Assembly: GCF_003149085.1 (NCBI RefSeq)
Contig: NZ_QGDT01000002.1
Span: 372,001 to 436,000, forward strand
Length of the DNA stretch: 64,000 nt
Origin: Dyadobacter jejuensis
GTDB lineage: Bacteria > Bacteroidota > Bacteroidia > Cytophagales > Spirosomataceae
Reading direction: 5' to 3'
This document shows, in pieces, positions 8,303-16,389 of this stretch. A program made the position numbers and the translations under genes. A model generated the notes under the pieces. The model was not told the origin of the DNA, did not search any database, and worked only from the letters and a program-made list of their open reading frames with translations. Numbering within the stretch: position 1 is the first letter of the stretch; every line of letters starts with the position of its first letter.

Positions 8303-10516
8303 ATGAAAAATTATTTTATTGGCGCTTTTATTACCCTTCTTACGCACCAAGTAGTAGCCCAGGGCATTCAAGGAACGGTATATGAGCGCATCGCCGATCC
8401 ATCTGAACTGGGGGTATTAACGGGCGTAAACGTCTACTGGGCGGGAACCTCTATGGCTACCACCACCGACAGCACGGGCCGCTTTGGCATCCCTCGCCGT
8501 GCCAAGTCCAATTTGCTAGTATTTAGCTTTGTAGGTTACCGGAGCGATACCATCGAAATAGGAAGCCAGGCCGAGCTGCAGGTCATACTCGACAGCGAAC
8601 TCGCCCTCAGTGAGGTTACCGTAAGGGCCGACGCCTCCTTAGACAGGCAGTCATCCCAACAAACACAGATTATCAACGGAAAGGAATTGGCCAAAGCAGC
8701 CTGCTGCAACCTGTCGGAAAGCTTCGAGAACAATGCCTCCATATCGGTAAGCTACTCCGATGCGGTAACGGGTGCCAAGCAAATCCAGATGCTGGGGCTC
8801 AATGGCGTGTACATTCAAACCAACATCAATAATATTCCTTCTCTACGAGGCCTTGAAAGCACTTTTGGGATGAACTATATACCAGGCACCTGGATACATT
8901 CTATCGATATTGGGAAGGGTACAGGCTCCATTGTCAATGGCTACGAATCGATGACGGGGCAGATGAATGTTGAACTTAAAAATCCCGATACCCATGAAAA
9001 GCTCCTTTTCAATACCTATGTCAATAGTTTTGGAAGAGGAGAAATAAACCTAAACCTCTCCCACCAGCTCAACAAAAAATGGAGTACCGGACTCCTTACC
9101 CATAGCAGTATGCTTCGGAATAGGGTCGATAAAAATCATGATGGGTTTCTAGACTTACCCCTATTCAGCCAGTTCAACGGCATCAATCGATGGAAGTATC
9201 AGGGGGATAAAATGACGGCTCAGTTTGGCATCAAGGCCCTACACGAAGACCGGCTCGGTGGACAGACAGACTTTCATAAGTCCGACAAGGGAAGCGATGA
9301 GGTTTATGGCTTCGGAGCGAAAATAAATCGGTACGAGTTTTTCTCAAAAATAGGCCGGATATTCCCCAACCAACCCTATAAGGGCCTCGGCCTGATCCTC
9401 AACGCCAGCTTACATGACTCGAAAAGCTACTTCGGCACTACCTCCTACGATGGGCGCCAAAACAGCCTTTACGGAAACCTGATATTTCAGTCCATCATTG
9501 GCAGCACCAACCACAGCTATAAGGCCGGAGTAAGTTATCTGCTCGACGACTATCAGCAACAGTATGGCACTATTGCACTCAACAGACGAGAGTCGGTACC
9601 AGGGGCTTTTGTAGAGTATACCTTTCATTATCTAGACAAATTTATGATGGTGGCAGGAGGCCGTGTAGACCAGCATAATCTATTTGGAACCCAGTGGACC
9701 CCCCGCCTGCACCTGAAATATGACCTTAACGCCCAAACGATCCTTCGGGCCTCGGCCGGTAAGGGTTTCAGAGTAGCCAATCCCTTTGCCGAATATTATG
9801 GAAACTTAGTGAGTGCTCGCCATGTTGAAGTGTTGGAGCAGATAAGACCCGAAGTGACATGGAATTATGGAGCCAGCCTCACCCACGAGTGGTACATAGG
9901 AGCCGTTAAAGGCAATATCATCTTAGACTACTACCGTACCAATTTCGATAACCAGCTCGTAGCCGACATGGAAGACCCTGAATATTTGCGCTTTTATAAT
10001 CTTAAAGGAAGCTCCTTTGCGAATAGTTTTCAGGCCGAAATAAATATTACTCCTATTCAGCGACTAGACTTTAAGATGGCCTATAGGCTTTTCGACGTTC
10101 AACAGACGTTGATAGATCAGCAGGGCAACCAACAACTGACCCCTCGGATGATGATCAGTCGAAATCGCCTGCTATTCAATGCGGGGTACGCCCTCCCCTA
10201 TGACAAATGGAAATTTGACGCCACTTTGCAGTGGAATGGCAAAAAGCGCATCCCACAACTCGAAGTAGCGCACCATCAGGATGCTCATGGCTCTACCTGG
10301 GCACCGTCTTTTGCTAATATAAATGCCCAGATCACCCGTACCTTTCCTAACTGGGATATCTATGCTGGAGGAGAAAATTTGGGGAATTTTAGACAAAAAA
10401 GTCCTATTATTGGTGCTGATAAGCCTTTTGATCAGGGTTTTGATGCCGGTATGGCTTGGGGCCCTATTACAGGACGGATGCTGTACCTGGGGGTGCGTTA
10501 CAAAATGATTCGTTAA
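8303..10516 (+). CDS. TonB-dependent outer-membrane receptor, copper-locus type
   Basis: 737 aa from the ATG at 8303, which gives a proper signal peptide (KNYFIGAFITLLTHQVVAQ); the frame extends 13 codons further upstream. Domains: a CarboxypepD_reg-like beta-sandwich (about residues 20-105), a plug domain (110-220) and a 22-strand barrel to the C-terminus, which ends in a beta-signal (LYLGVRYKMIR). The plug carries KAACCNLSESFE, an adjacent Cys pair found in a Bacteroidota receptor group that accompanies metal genes. Sitting between copper-binding proteins and an HMA-AraC regulator, it probably imports or scavenges a copper complex or a related metal chelate. The substrate is not proven. Confidence 0.88.
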   Translation: MKNYFIGAFITLLTHQVVAQGIQGTVYERIADPSELGVLTGVNVYWAGTSMATTTDSTGRFGIPRRAKSNLLVFSFVGYRSDTIEIGSQAELQVILDSELALSEVTVRADASLDRQSSQQTQIINGKELAKAACCNLSESFENNASISVSYSDAVTGAKQIQMLGLNGVYIQTNINNIPSLRGLESTFGMNYIPGTWIHSIDIGKGTGSIVNGYESMTGQMNVELKNPDTHEKLLFNTYVNSFGRGEINLNLSHQLNKKWSTGLLTHSSMLRNRVDKNHDGFLDLPLFSQFNGINRWKYQGDKMTAQFGIKALHEDRLGGQTDFHKSDKGSDEVYGFGAKINRYEFFSKIGRIFPNQPYKGLGLILNASLHDSKSYFGTTSYDGRQNSLYGNLIFQSIIGSTNHSYKAGVSYLLDDYQQQYGTIALNRRESVPGAFVEYTFHYLDKFMMVAGGRVDQHNLFGTQWTPRLHLKYDLNAQTILRASAGKGFRVANPFAEYYGNLVSARHVEVLEQIRPEVTWNYGASLTHEWYIGAVKGNIILDYYRTNFDNQLVADMEDPEYLRFYNLKGSSFANSFQAEINITPIQRLDFKMAYRLFDVQQTLIDQQGNQQLTPRMMISRNRLLFNAGYALPYDKWKFDATLQWNGKKRIPQLEVAHHQDAHGSTWAPSFANINAQITRTFPNWDIYAGGENLGNFRQKSPIIGADKPFDQGFDAGMAWGPITGRMLYLGVRYKMIR

Positions 10517-10581
10517 ATATTCGATAACAATAGGCTCAACGCCTCTATTTTAGGAGAAAACGAATTTTACTGAACAGAGAA

Positions 10582-11151
10582 ATGAAATTATATATCAAAA
10601 ATATGGTCTGCGACCGCTGTAAGAGGGTGGTGTCCGAAGAGTTGTCCAAAATAGGCATTACGACCTTGGACCTACAGTTGGGGGAGATCGAGGTGGATCA
10701 GGACCTATCAGCAGAACGACTCGAGATGGTGCGCCAGGCACTCAAATCGAACGGGTTCGAACTACTGGAAGAGAAACGAAAAACATTGGTAGAGCGCATA
10801 AAAACCTTGCTCATAGAAGAAATCCAATATCTAAAAGCTAAGAAGCCAGAATCTGAAAATTTCTCAGATTTCCTAGCCCGCGAAACGGGGCATGACTATA
10901 CCTATTTGAGCCATTTGTTTTCGTCGGAAACGGGCCAGACGGTAGAACATTATATCATTGCCCAAAAAATAGAAAAAGCCAAGGAATGGCTTTCCTATAA
11001 TGAACTGACCCTTTCGGAAATTGCCTGGAAATTGCAGTACAGCAGCCCAGCGCATCTGAGCAACCAGTTCAAAAAACTAACGGGCCTGACACCTAGCCAG
11101 TTCAAAAAAAGTAATATCCAAAATAGAAAGACCTTAGACCGAATCGGTTAA
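10582..11151 (+). CDS. AraC-type regulator with N-terminal HMA-like metal domain
   Basis: 189 aa. The first ~70 residues look like a heavy-metal-associated fold with MVCDRC (Cys10 and Cys13; MxCxxC type) followed by the typical I-T-T-L-D-L-Q-L-G-E-I-E-V strand pair. Residues ~85-185 are an AraC/XylS double helix-turn-helix (LSHLFSSETGQTVEHYII, then LTLSEIAWKLQYSSPAHLSNQF and the ending GLTPSQFKKS). The fusion suggests direct sensing of Cu(I) or another soft metal by a DNA-binding protein. It lies 65 bases after the TonB receptor and 24 bases before the metal-binding lipoprotein, so it is probably a co-transcribed local regulator of the copper genes. Target sites are unknown. Confidence 0.85.
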   Translation: MKLYIKNMVCDRCKRVVSEELSKIGITTLDLQLGEIEVDQDLSAERLEMVRQALKSNGFELLEEKRKTLVERIKTLLIEEIQYLKAKKPESENFSDFLARETGHDYTYLSHLFSSETGQTVEHYIIAQKIEKAKEWLSYNELTLSEIAWKLQYSSPAHLSNQFKKLTGLTPSQFKKSNIQNRKTLDRIG

Positions 11152-11175
11152 TCACCATTTACCAACAACTAATCT

Positions 11176-11415
11176 ATGAAACATCTTTTGATGATTGCCT
11201 GCTTGACCTTTCTCGCTGCCTGCTCGGGTTCCGAACAAAAAACGGATGAAGCCAGTATCGAAACCCATGAACATGAAGTCGCCAGTAAAACATATGCCTG
11301 CCCGATGAGCTGTGAAGGCGAAAAAACCTACACGGAAGCAGGAACCTGTCCCGTTTGTAAAATGGACCTCAGCGAAGTGGCCGTTGTCGACGCTGACTCT
11401 ACCAATACTTTATAA
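11176..11415 (+). CDS. Heavy-metal-binding-domain lipoprotein
   Basis: 79 aa. The signal peptide ends in a lipobox LAAC with Cys16 as the acylated residue. The mature part is a His/Glu-rich linker (ETHEHEV) and one heavy-metal-binding domain: YACPMSCEGEKTY…GTCPVCKMDL, with paired Cys and Met as in the HMBD domains found at the ends of CusB-like adaptors. It is most likely tethered to the outer membrane facing the periplasm, where it would bind copper or silver. Situated between the HMA-AraC regulator (24 bases upstream) and a periplasmic HMA protein (25 bases downstream), it looks like part of one operon. Confidence 0.85.
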   Translation: MKHLLMIACLTFLAACSGSEQKTDEASIETHEHEVASKTYACPMSCEGEKTYTEAGTCPVCKMDLSEVAVVDADSTNTL

Positions 11416-11440
11416 CTATACATTTTAAACTTCAATTGAT

Positions 11441-11782
11441 ATGAAAAAGAACATTCTCGGTATCATAGCATGCCTTTTCCTATTGTCGGGTGCGGTTATG
11501 GCCCAGTCCGAAAAAGAGGTAAAGATCAAAACTTCTGCCGTATGTAAGATGTGCAAAGAGCGTATAGAACGTAACTTAGGACTCTCCAAGGGTATCAAAG
11601 AGTCTGATTTGAACCTGAAGGACATGGTCGTAACGGTACGTTATAACCCCAAGAAAACCAACGAAGAGGCGATCAGAAACACCATCGTCAACACGGGATA
11701 TGATGCAGATGAACTTCCTGCCAACGAAAAATCGCACGATAAGCTACCTGACTGTTGCCAAAGGACCGTAAAGCCTCATTAA
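11441..11782 (+). CDS. Periplasmic HMA-domain protein
   Basis: 113 aa with a cleavable signal peptide (KKNILGIIACLFLLSGAVMAQ) and one HMA domain (about residues 24-92) carrying CKMC at 35-38. A further CC pair stands in the tail (PDCCQR). It differs from the first small HMA protein of the locus by being exported. Likely role: periplasmic copper binding or transfer to the TonB/lipoprotein partners. It closes the copper gene run; a hairpin follows at 11827-11856. Confidence 0.83.
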   Translation: MKKNILGIIACLFLLSGAVMAQSEKEVKIKTSAVCKMCKERIERNLGLSKGIKESDLNLKDMVVTVRYNPKKTNEEAIRNTIVNTGYDADELPANEKSHDKLPDCCQRTVKPH

Positions 11783-11826
11783 TGGCGGGCCAGCCTCCGC
11801 TGGGTATGATTATTATTACTTGTTTT

Positions 11827-11856
11827 TAGCCGCATCGCCTTTGGGCCTTGCGGCTA
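11827..11856 (+). terminator. Hairpin after the copper operon
   Basis: TAGCCGCA (11827-11834) pairs with TGCGGCTA (11849-11856), with a nested GCC/GGC stem in the loop. It lies between the end of the copper genes and the promoter of the next gene. No T run follows, so the call rests on position and stem strength. Confidence 0.45.
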
Positions 11857-11886
11857 TTGATTTAAGGCCCCTCCCATTTTTTCAGC

Positions 11887-11894
11887 TACCTTTG
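11887..11894 (+). promoter_or_regulatory. -7 box of the methyltransferase promoter
   Basis: TACCTTTG matches TAnnTTTG. The start codon lies 35 bases downstream, leaving a short leader. The same octamer precedes copA and the HYC_CC_PP gene, and on the other strand the MATE and Panacea genes. Confidence 0.55.
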
Positions 11895-11928
11895 TAAAAA
11901 TACCATTAACACTTTAAAACTTGAACCC

Positions 11929-12672
11929 TTGGCTTGGTACCATACCTATTTTAACGGACTTCCTCAACGCGCCTGGAAGCTCCATCAAGATGAAGATTTC
12001 GATTTGCTAGAGGCCGACTTCCTATGGGACGTCCTGGAGCTGGAAGCGGGCAATCGGGTGCTAGACGTACTTTCTGGCTATGGACGCCATGCTTTACCCC
12101 TAGCCAAAGATGGCTGCGAACTCACCTGTATCGACATATCGAAGGAATACTGTGATGAGCTGGAAAAGGCTCGTCTGACCAAAAACCTCCCTATAGAGGT
12201 GATCTGTGGGGACGTTTTAGACTGCACCCTGCCAGTCGACACCTTCGATGCTGCCTACTGCTTTGGCAATAGCTTTAGCTTTTTCCCTCGACAAGATCTT
12301 AAAAAAATGATTGGCCTCGTCAGTCGCTCTCTAAAATCGGGAGGTTGTTTTTCAATTCATACCCAAAATTTGGCCGAAAGCGTCTTTACTGACTTTCAAA
12401 CCCGCAACTGGATGCCGGTGGGCAATGGCATCACGTATCTGACTGAAAACGAATACAATGCCCAGGAGGGGTGTATAGAAGCGGAACAAACGTTTTTATC
12501 TGGCGACGAGAAGGTTACCCACCGGGTACGCCAATATATATTCACCTTGGCCGAATTATGCGCCTTGTTCGAAGATAGTGGCTTTAAGATATTAGGCGCT
12601 TACTCGAGCATAGAAGCTGACCAATACCTGCTTGGCGACGAAGCGCTGTATCTCGTAGCCCGAAAGCTGTAA
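11929..12672 (+). CDS. Class I SAM-dependent methyltransferase
   Basis: 247 aa. A Rossmann-fold methyltransferase with motif I VLDVLSGYGRHAL (about residues 43-55), an acidic residue at the end of strand 2 (CIDIS) and a post-motif DAAYCFGNSFSFF. The protein must start at a TTG (11929): no in-frame ATG or GTG exists between the -7 box at 11887 and this codon, and the first residues (WYHTYFNGLPQRAWKLHQ) look like a genuine family N-terminus. The substrate is unknown; similar proteins are annotated only as class I methyltransferases. It stands alone between the copper locus and a convergent MATE gene. Confidence 0.82.
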   Translation: MAWYHTYFNGLPQRAWKLHQDEDFDLLEADFLWDVLELEAGNRVLDVLSGYGRHALPLAKDGCELTCIDISKEYCDELEKARLTKNLPIEVICGDVLDCTLPVDTFDAAYCFGNSFSFFPRQDLKKMIGLVSRSLKSGGCFSIHTQNLAESVFTDFQTRNWMPVGNGITYLTENEYNAQEGCIEAEQTFLSGDEKVTHRVRQYIFTLAELCALFEDSGFKILGAYSSIEADQYLLGDEALYLVARKL

Positions 12673-12708
12673 CCTTCGTGCAGCCAGCCTCAGCTGGCTG
12701 CACGAAGG
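12673..12708. terminator. Bidirectional hairpin between methyltransferase and MATE genes
   Basis: Perfect 16-bp stem (ccttcgtgcagccagc and its complement) with a 4-base loop, directly after the methyltransferase stop and 4 bases from the end of the convergent MATE gene. Confidence 0.8.
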
Positions 12709-12712
12709 CTTA

Positions 12713-14092
12713 TTATACCTTGGTAAGCTTCCATTTCCCTAATCGAAACCACCAAATTCCTAAGGTAGCCAAAAAGGCTTCCGATATGGGAACAGCGGCA
12801 AAAACACCCAACGGTCCTAGCTCCCAAAGTAGGGACAGGCTATAGGCCAAAGGAATCTGTATGGCCCAAAAACATATCAGGTTCAAAATGGTAGGCGTAC
12901 GGGTATCTCCCGCCCCATTGAGCGACTGGCTTATCACCATCCCATAGGCATAGAATCCATAGCCTAGACATAACACCTGCAGGGCCTGCTGACCAGTAGC
13001 TATGGCCTCCACATTGGAGGTAAACCAACCAACAATAGGCTCCGCTGCCAAGAACAGAACGAGTCCTAAGCCTAACAAAAAATACAGGTTATAGCGTGCA
13101 CATTGCCAGACCGACTGGACGGCACGCTGCGGCTTGCCCGCTCCGAGGTTCTGCCCTACGAGGGTTGCGGCGGCATTGGCTAGGCCCCAGGCGGGCAATA
13201 TCGTAAACATAATGACCCTGATGGCGATGGTATACCCTCCAACGACGTCGCTCCCAAACTCTGCCAGGATGCGGGTGAGGAATATCCAACTGGCCGAAGC
13301 CACCAGAAACTGTCCCGTGCCACCCGCTGCAATACGGACTAGGTTGCGTAGCATGGCCCAATAAGGGATAAGGTCTTTGACCCGAAAGGCCATTTTCGAA
13401 TGCCGTAAGGCATAGAGCTGGTACGCCACCCCCACCGACCGGCCTATGACCGTTGCCATAGCGGCACCCGTTACCCCCATGGCGGGTATGGGCCCAAGTC
13501 CAAATATAAGGATGGGGTCTAGCATCATATTGAGCCCATTGGCGATCACCAACGACCGCATGGCGGTAGAGGCCTGACCGGCACCCCGCAGTGCTCCACT
13601 CAACGCATACAGCAGAATAATCACCGGGCTGCTCAAATACTGGATCCTAGCGAAGGTGGTCCCTTCGCGAATGACCGTTTCATCCGCTCCCATCATGCGC
13701 AATATATCGCCAGCAAAATACCCCCCTACCAGGGCTAATAGCGTAGATATTACCAGTGAGAACAGAATCACCTGACCTACTGCTCTTTGGGCTGAGGCGA
13801 TTTTCCCCTCCCCTACTCTTCGTGCAATGGTGGCGGTAGCAGCCGTACTGAGCCCTATGGCCACAGAATACACCAAGGTGATCACCGACTCGGTAAGGCC
13901 GACAGTAGCTACGGCCTCGATGCTAATTTTGGAGACAAAAAAGATATCTACAACGGCGAAGAGCGACTCCATAATCATCTCCATAATCATGGGCACAGCC
14001 AATAAAAAAATCGCCTTATTGATACTTCCACTCGTAAAAACGGCCTCAGAGCCAGCTAAAGCCTGACGAAATAGTGTTAACCACTTTTTCAT
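12713..14092 (-). CDS. MATE family efflux transporter
   Basis: 459 aa with about 12 membrane helices in two homologous halves. Each half opens with the MATE-type pattern of a polar residue in helix 1 (AIFLLAVPMIMEMIMES…VDIFFVSKI) and the central FTSGSINKAIFLL region. The DinF/NorM-like VGQNLGAG motif is present in the second half. It probably exports drugs or other organic cations in exchange for Na+ or H+. Transcription appears to start at the -7 box at 14238-14245, leaving an unusually long ~140-base structured leader. The 3' end abuts a strong bidirectional hairpin. Confidence 0.92.
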   Translation of the reverse strand: MKKWLTLFRQALAGSEAVFTSGSINKAIFLLAVPMIMEMIMESLFAVVDIFFVSKISIEAVATVGLTESVITLVYSVAIGLSTAATATIARRVGEGKIASAQRAVGQVILFSLVISTLLALVGGYFAGDILRMMGADETVIREGTTFARIQYLSSPVIILLYALSGALRGAGQASTAMRSLVIANGLNMMLDPILIFGLGPIPAMGVTGAAMATVIGRSVGVAYQLYALRHSKMAFRVKDLIPYWAMLRNLVRIAAGGTGQFLVASASWIFLTRILAEFGSDVVGGYTIAIRVIMFTILPAWGLANAAATLVGQNLGAGKPQRAVQSVWQCARYNLYFLLGLGLVLFLAAEPIVGWFTSNVEAIATGQQALQVLCLGYGFYAYGMVISQSLNGAGDTRTPTILNLICFWAIQIPLAYSLSLLWELGPLGVFAAVPISEAFLATLGIWWFRLGKWKLTKV

Positions 14093-14245
14093 GGTAAAAA
14101 TGATCTAAAAATTAAGGTAAAATAAGCCTTCCAATGAACTGGAAGTGATGATTGTGATGGGCTGAAGGTTCAGCAACCGCATGGAGGGAGTCCAATGGAC
14201 CCTAATGTACTAGCGACATAGGCGAAAGGAATTTCGACAAAGGTA
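14093..14245 (-). promoter_or_regulatory. Promoter and structured leader of the MATE gene
   Basis: On the minus strand a -7 box TACCTTTG is at 14245-14238. The predicted leader (~140 bases) contains three consecutive short hairpins: GTCC/GGAC, GCTGA/TCAGC and CTTCCA/TGGAAG. No known riboswitch core is recognised. The regular hairpin chain ahead of an efflux gene suggests mRNA-level control or protein binding. Confidence 0.45.
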
Positions 14246-14552
14246 AAGCGATAATCCTCTTAAATTCAAGAAAAAAATCCAAAAAAGTAAAACCAAACTA
14301 TTAACTTCACAGCCCGAGCCTAGGCAACGGCCAGGGACTGAACTTTTGGAAGTAAAGGTTCGTTGTTGATTTACCGTAAAATAATTCGAGACTTAGACCC
14401 GCCGGGTCTTTCCTATTACGAACATGATTTAAGATCGATTGCTACACTTTTAGGTTCCTTATCATTGGGGGCCCAATTTTTTTAAGCTCTACCTATCCAG
14501 CTTGGCTACTCCAAGCCCAAGGAGCATATTTACCTACTGACATCCATATTGA
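14246..14552. other. Non-coding gap between the divergent MATE and hflX genes
   Basis: About 300 bases with no credible ORF. The only clear structure is AGACCC (14395-14400) / GGGTCT (14404-14409), a short GC-rich hairpin followed by TT. A T-run (14478-14485) precedes hflX by about 70 bases. No consensus -7 box for hflX was found. Confidence 0.4.
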
Positions 14553-15800
14553 ATGATAGAAAAAAAACAATTATATAGCACGGCCGTTGAACGCGAAAAG
14601 GCTGTTTTAGTGGCCGTAAGCACGCAAAAACAAGGCGCAGAAAAGACCAAAGAATACCTTCAAGAACTCGCCTTTCTAGCCTCCACGCTGGGAATCGATA
14701 CCGTACAGACGTTTACCCAAAATCTGGAACGTACCGATATTAAGACCTATACGGGTAAGGGCAAGTTGGAGGAGATTGTCGCTTTTATTAAGGCGGAACC
14801 GGTAGACATGGTCATCTATGACGACGATCTCTCTCCCGCTCAGGTGCGTAACCTAGAAAGGGTATTCGAAGACATCAAAGTGATAGACCGTAGCCTGCTC
14901 ATCCTGGACATCTTTGCGATGCGGGCCCAAACGGCTCAGTCGAAGCTACAGGTGGAGCTGGCCCAATATCAGTATATGTACCCTCGACTTACTAGGCTGT
15001 GGACCCACCTTAGCCGCCAGTCGGGTGCTGGGGTAGGGATGCGTGGACCCGGTGAAAAGGAACTCGAGACGGATAGACGTATCGTGAAAGACCGTATATC
15101 TTTCCTAAAAGAGAAATTGGAGAAGGTAGACAAACAGAGTGTCACCCGCCGTAAGGAAAGAGACCGCTTGGTACGTGTAGCCATAGTAGGCTATACCAAC
15201 GTGGGCAAGTCCACCTTGATGCGCAGCCTATCGAAGGCCGATGTGTTTGCAGAAAATAAACTTTTCGCTACCGTGGACTCCACCGTTAGGAAGGTGAATA
15301 TGGAAAACATCCCCTTCCTGCTTACCGACACCGTAGGGTTTATCCGTAAACTACCTACCACATTGATCGAGTCCTTTAAATCGACACTCGACGAGGTTCG
15401 CGAAGCCGATATACTGGTGCATGTGGTGGATATATCCCATCCCGCTTTCGAAGAACATCTGGACGTTGTCAACAAAACTTTGGTAGAAATAGGCGCCGCC
15501 GACAAAGCCACCGTTTTGGTGTTCAACAAAATAGACCTCTACAAGCCCGACTTCAACAAAGACGAGGACAACCTCCCTTTCGAAGACGAGGAGGATCAAG
15601 AGGAAGAACCTGTATTGGAACAGCTTAAGAAGAGCTATATCGCCAAAAAAGCCGAACATGTAGTCTTTATTTCTGCCGAAAAAAAGGAGAATATGGAAGA
15701 ACTTAGAAGCACCCTTTTTGGCATGGTGAAAGAAAAGCATTTCTCGATCTACCCCAACTGGCTCGACCTCGGCTATACGCCCGTCACTTCCGAGGAATAA
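14553..15800 (+). CDS. hflX: GTPase HflX, ribosome rescue/splitting factor
   Basis: 415 aa. Starts with the HflX N-terminal ATP-related domain (…TYTGKGKLEEI…DDLSPAQVRNLERV), then the linker MRGPGEKELETDRR that marks the family, and a coiled-coil helix. The GTPase domain follows: G1 GYTNVGKS, G2 region ATVDST, G3 DTVGF, G4 NKID, G5 SAEK. HflX binds the 50S subunit and splits stalled or hibernating 70S ribosomes under stress. An acidic insert (NKDEDNLPFEDEEDQEEE) before the C-terminal domain is typical of Bacteroidota versions. It ends in a strong terminator. Confidence 0.96.
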   Translation: MIEKKQLYSTAVEREKAVLVAVSTQKQGAEKTKEYLQELAFLASTLGIDTVQTFTQNLERTDIKTYTGKGKLEEIVAFIKAEPVDMVIYDDDLSPAQVRNLERVFEDIKVIDRSLLILDIFAMRAQTAQSKLQVELAQYQYMYPRLTRLWTHLSRQSGAGVGMRGPGEKELETDRRIVKDRISFLKEKLEKVDKQSVTRRKERDRLVRVAIVGYTNVGKSTLMRSLSKADVFAENKLFATVDSTVRKVNMENIPFLLTDTVGFIRKLPTTLIESFKSTLDEVREADILVHVVDISHPAFEEHLDVVNKTLVEIGAADKATVLVFNKIDLYKPDFNKDEDNLPFEDEEDQEEEPVLEQLKKSYIAKKAEHVVFISAEKKENMEELRSTLFGMVKEKHFSIYPNWLDLGYTPVTSEE

Positions 15801-15842
15801 AGTCTTGCTATTGTAAGAGATTTTAAGCAATTTTGCACCCTG

Positions 15843-15873
15843 AAAAGATATCCCCCAGCGGGATATCTTTTTT
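15843..15873 (+). terminator. Rho-independent terminator of hflX
   Basis: 12-bp stem aaaagatatccc / gggatatctttt with a 5-base loop and a T run to 15873. It stops exactly one base before the first tRNA-like unit. Confidence 0.88.
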
Positions 15874-15874
15874 A

Positions 15875-16004
15875 GACTGCGTAGTTCAACGGATAGAATA
15901 GGAGTTGTCGGACGCGACCCCGGCTAAACTCTAGATATGGCAGAGGACGCTAGCGACATTAATACACTAATATTTTGAAAGAATAGATTTAATACATAAT
16001 AACT
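15875..16004 (+). pseudogene. tRNA-Arg-like tandem unit 1 (damaged copy)
   Basis: First of three 130-base units. It keeps the acceptor 5' strand, D arm and both strands of the anticodon stem of the intact tRNA at 16265. The anticodon is replaced by an 18-base GC-rich block (15907-15924), and the T arm and acceptor 3' strand are replaced by an 18-base block (15940-15957) that is partly complementary to the first. The 3' part differs from units 2 and 3 (GCTAGCGACATT against GCTGGTGACATG). The A/T-rich tail (TAATATTTTG…) is shared by all units. It cannot fold as a normal tRNA. Confidence 0.75.
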
Positions 16005-16134
16005 GACTGCGTAGTTCAACGGATAGAATAGGAGTTGTCGGACGCGACCCCGGCTAAACTCTAGATATGGCAGAGGACGCTGGTGACATGAATTCACTAA
16101 TATTTTGAAAGAATAGATTTAATACATAATAACT
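16005..16134 (+). pseudogene. tRNA-Arg-like tandem unit 2 (damaged copy)
   Basis: Second 130-base unit, identical to unit 1 except for a few bases near its 3' tRNA-like end (GGTGACATGAATTC). The 18-base block in place of the anticodon and the lost T arm are preserved exactly, so the unit was copied after the damage arose. Confidence 0.75.
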
Positions 16135-16264
16135 GACTGCGTAGTTCAACGGATAGAATAGGAGTTGTCGGACGCGACCCCGGCTAAACTCTAGATATGG
16201 CAGAGGACGCTGGTGACATGAATACACTAATATTTTGAAAGAATAGATTTAATACATAATAACT
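16135..16264 (+). pseudogene. tRNA-Arg-like tandem unit 3 (damaged copy)
   Basis: Third 130-base unit; one base different from unit 2 (AATAC instead of AATTC). Its A/T-rich tail leads straight into the intact tRNA, which therefore sits as a fourth member of the same 130-base ladder (starts at 15875, 16005, 16135, 16265). Confidence 0.75.
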
Positions 16265-16339
16265 GACTGCGTAGTTCAACGGATAGAATAGGAGTTTCCT
16301 AAACTCTAGATATGGGTTCGATTCCCGTCGCGGTCACCA
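16265..16339 (+). tRNA. tRNA-Arg (anticodon CCT)
   Basis: Complete cloverleaf. The acceptor GACTGCG pairs with CGCGGTC (one G-T pair). The D arm is GTTCAACGGATAGAAT. The anticodon stem GGAGT/ACTCT encloses the loop TTCCTAA with anticodon CCT, which reads AGG. The T arm ATGGG-TTCGATT-CCCGT is intact. Discriminator A and a genome-encoded CCA end at 16339. The promoter is probably in the A/T-rich tail of the preceding unit; a terminator follows. Confidence 0.93.
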
Positions 16340-16340
16340 A

Positions 16341-16374
16341 GAGAGGTTGTCTTATCAAGGCAGCCTCTTTTTTT
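16341..16374 (+). terminator. Terminator of the tRNA-Arg transcript
   Basis: GAGAGGTTGTC pairs with GGCAGCCTCT (two G-T pairs), with a short loop and a run of seven T, directly after the CCA of the tRNA. Confidence 0.8.
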
Positions 16375-16389
16375 GAAACAATTTATCAA

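Noticed and set aside
14246-14552. Known structured RNA such as RNase P, 6S or a cobalamin element between the MATE and hflX genes
   Set aside because: None of the conserved cores of these RNAs was seen on either strand.
15351-15830. 159-aa minus-strand frame over the end of hflX
   Set aside because: It runs through the hflX G3-G5 region and the terminator; a shadow frame.
15875-16264. CRISPR array from the regular 130-base repeats
   Set aside because: Whole 130-base units are repeated with no variable spacers, and each contains a tRNA-like half. No cas genes.
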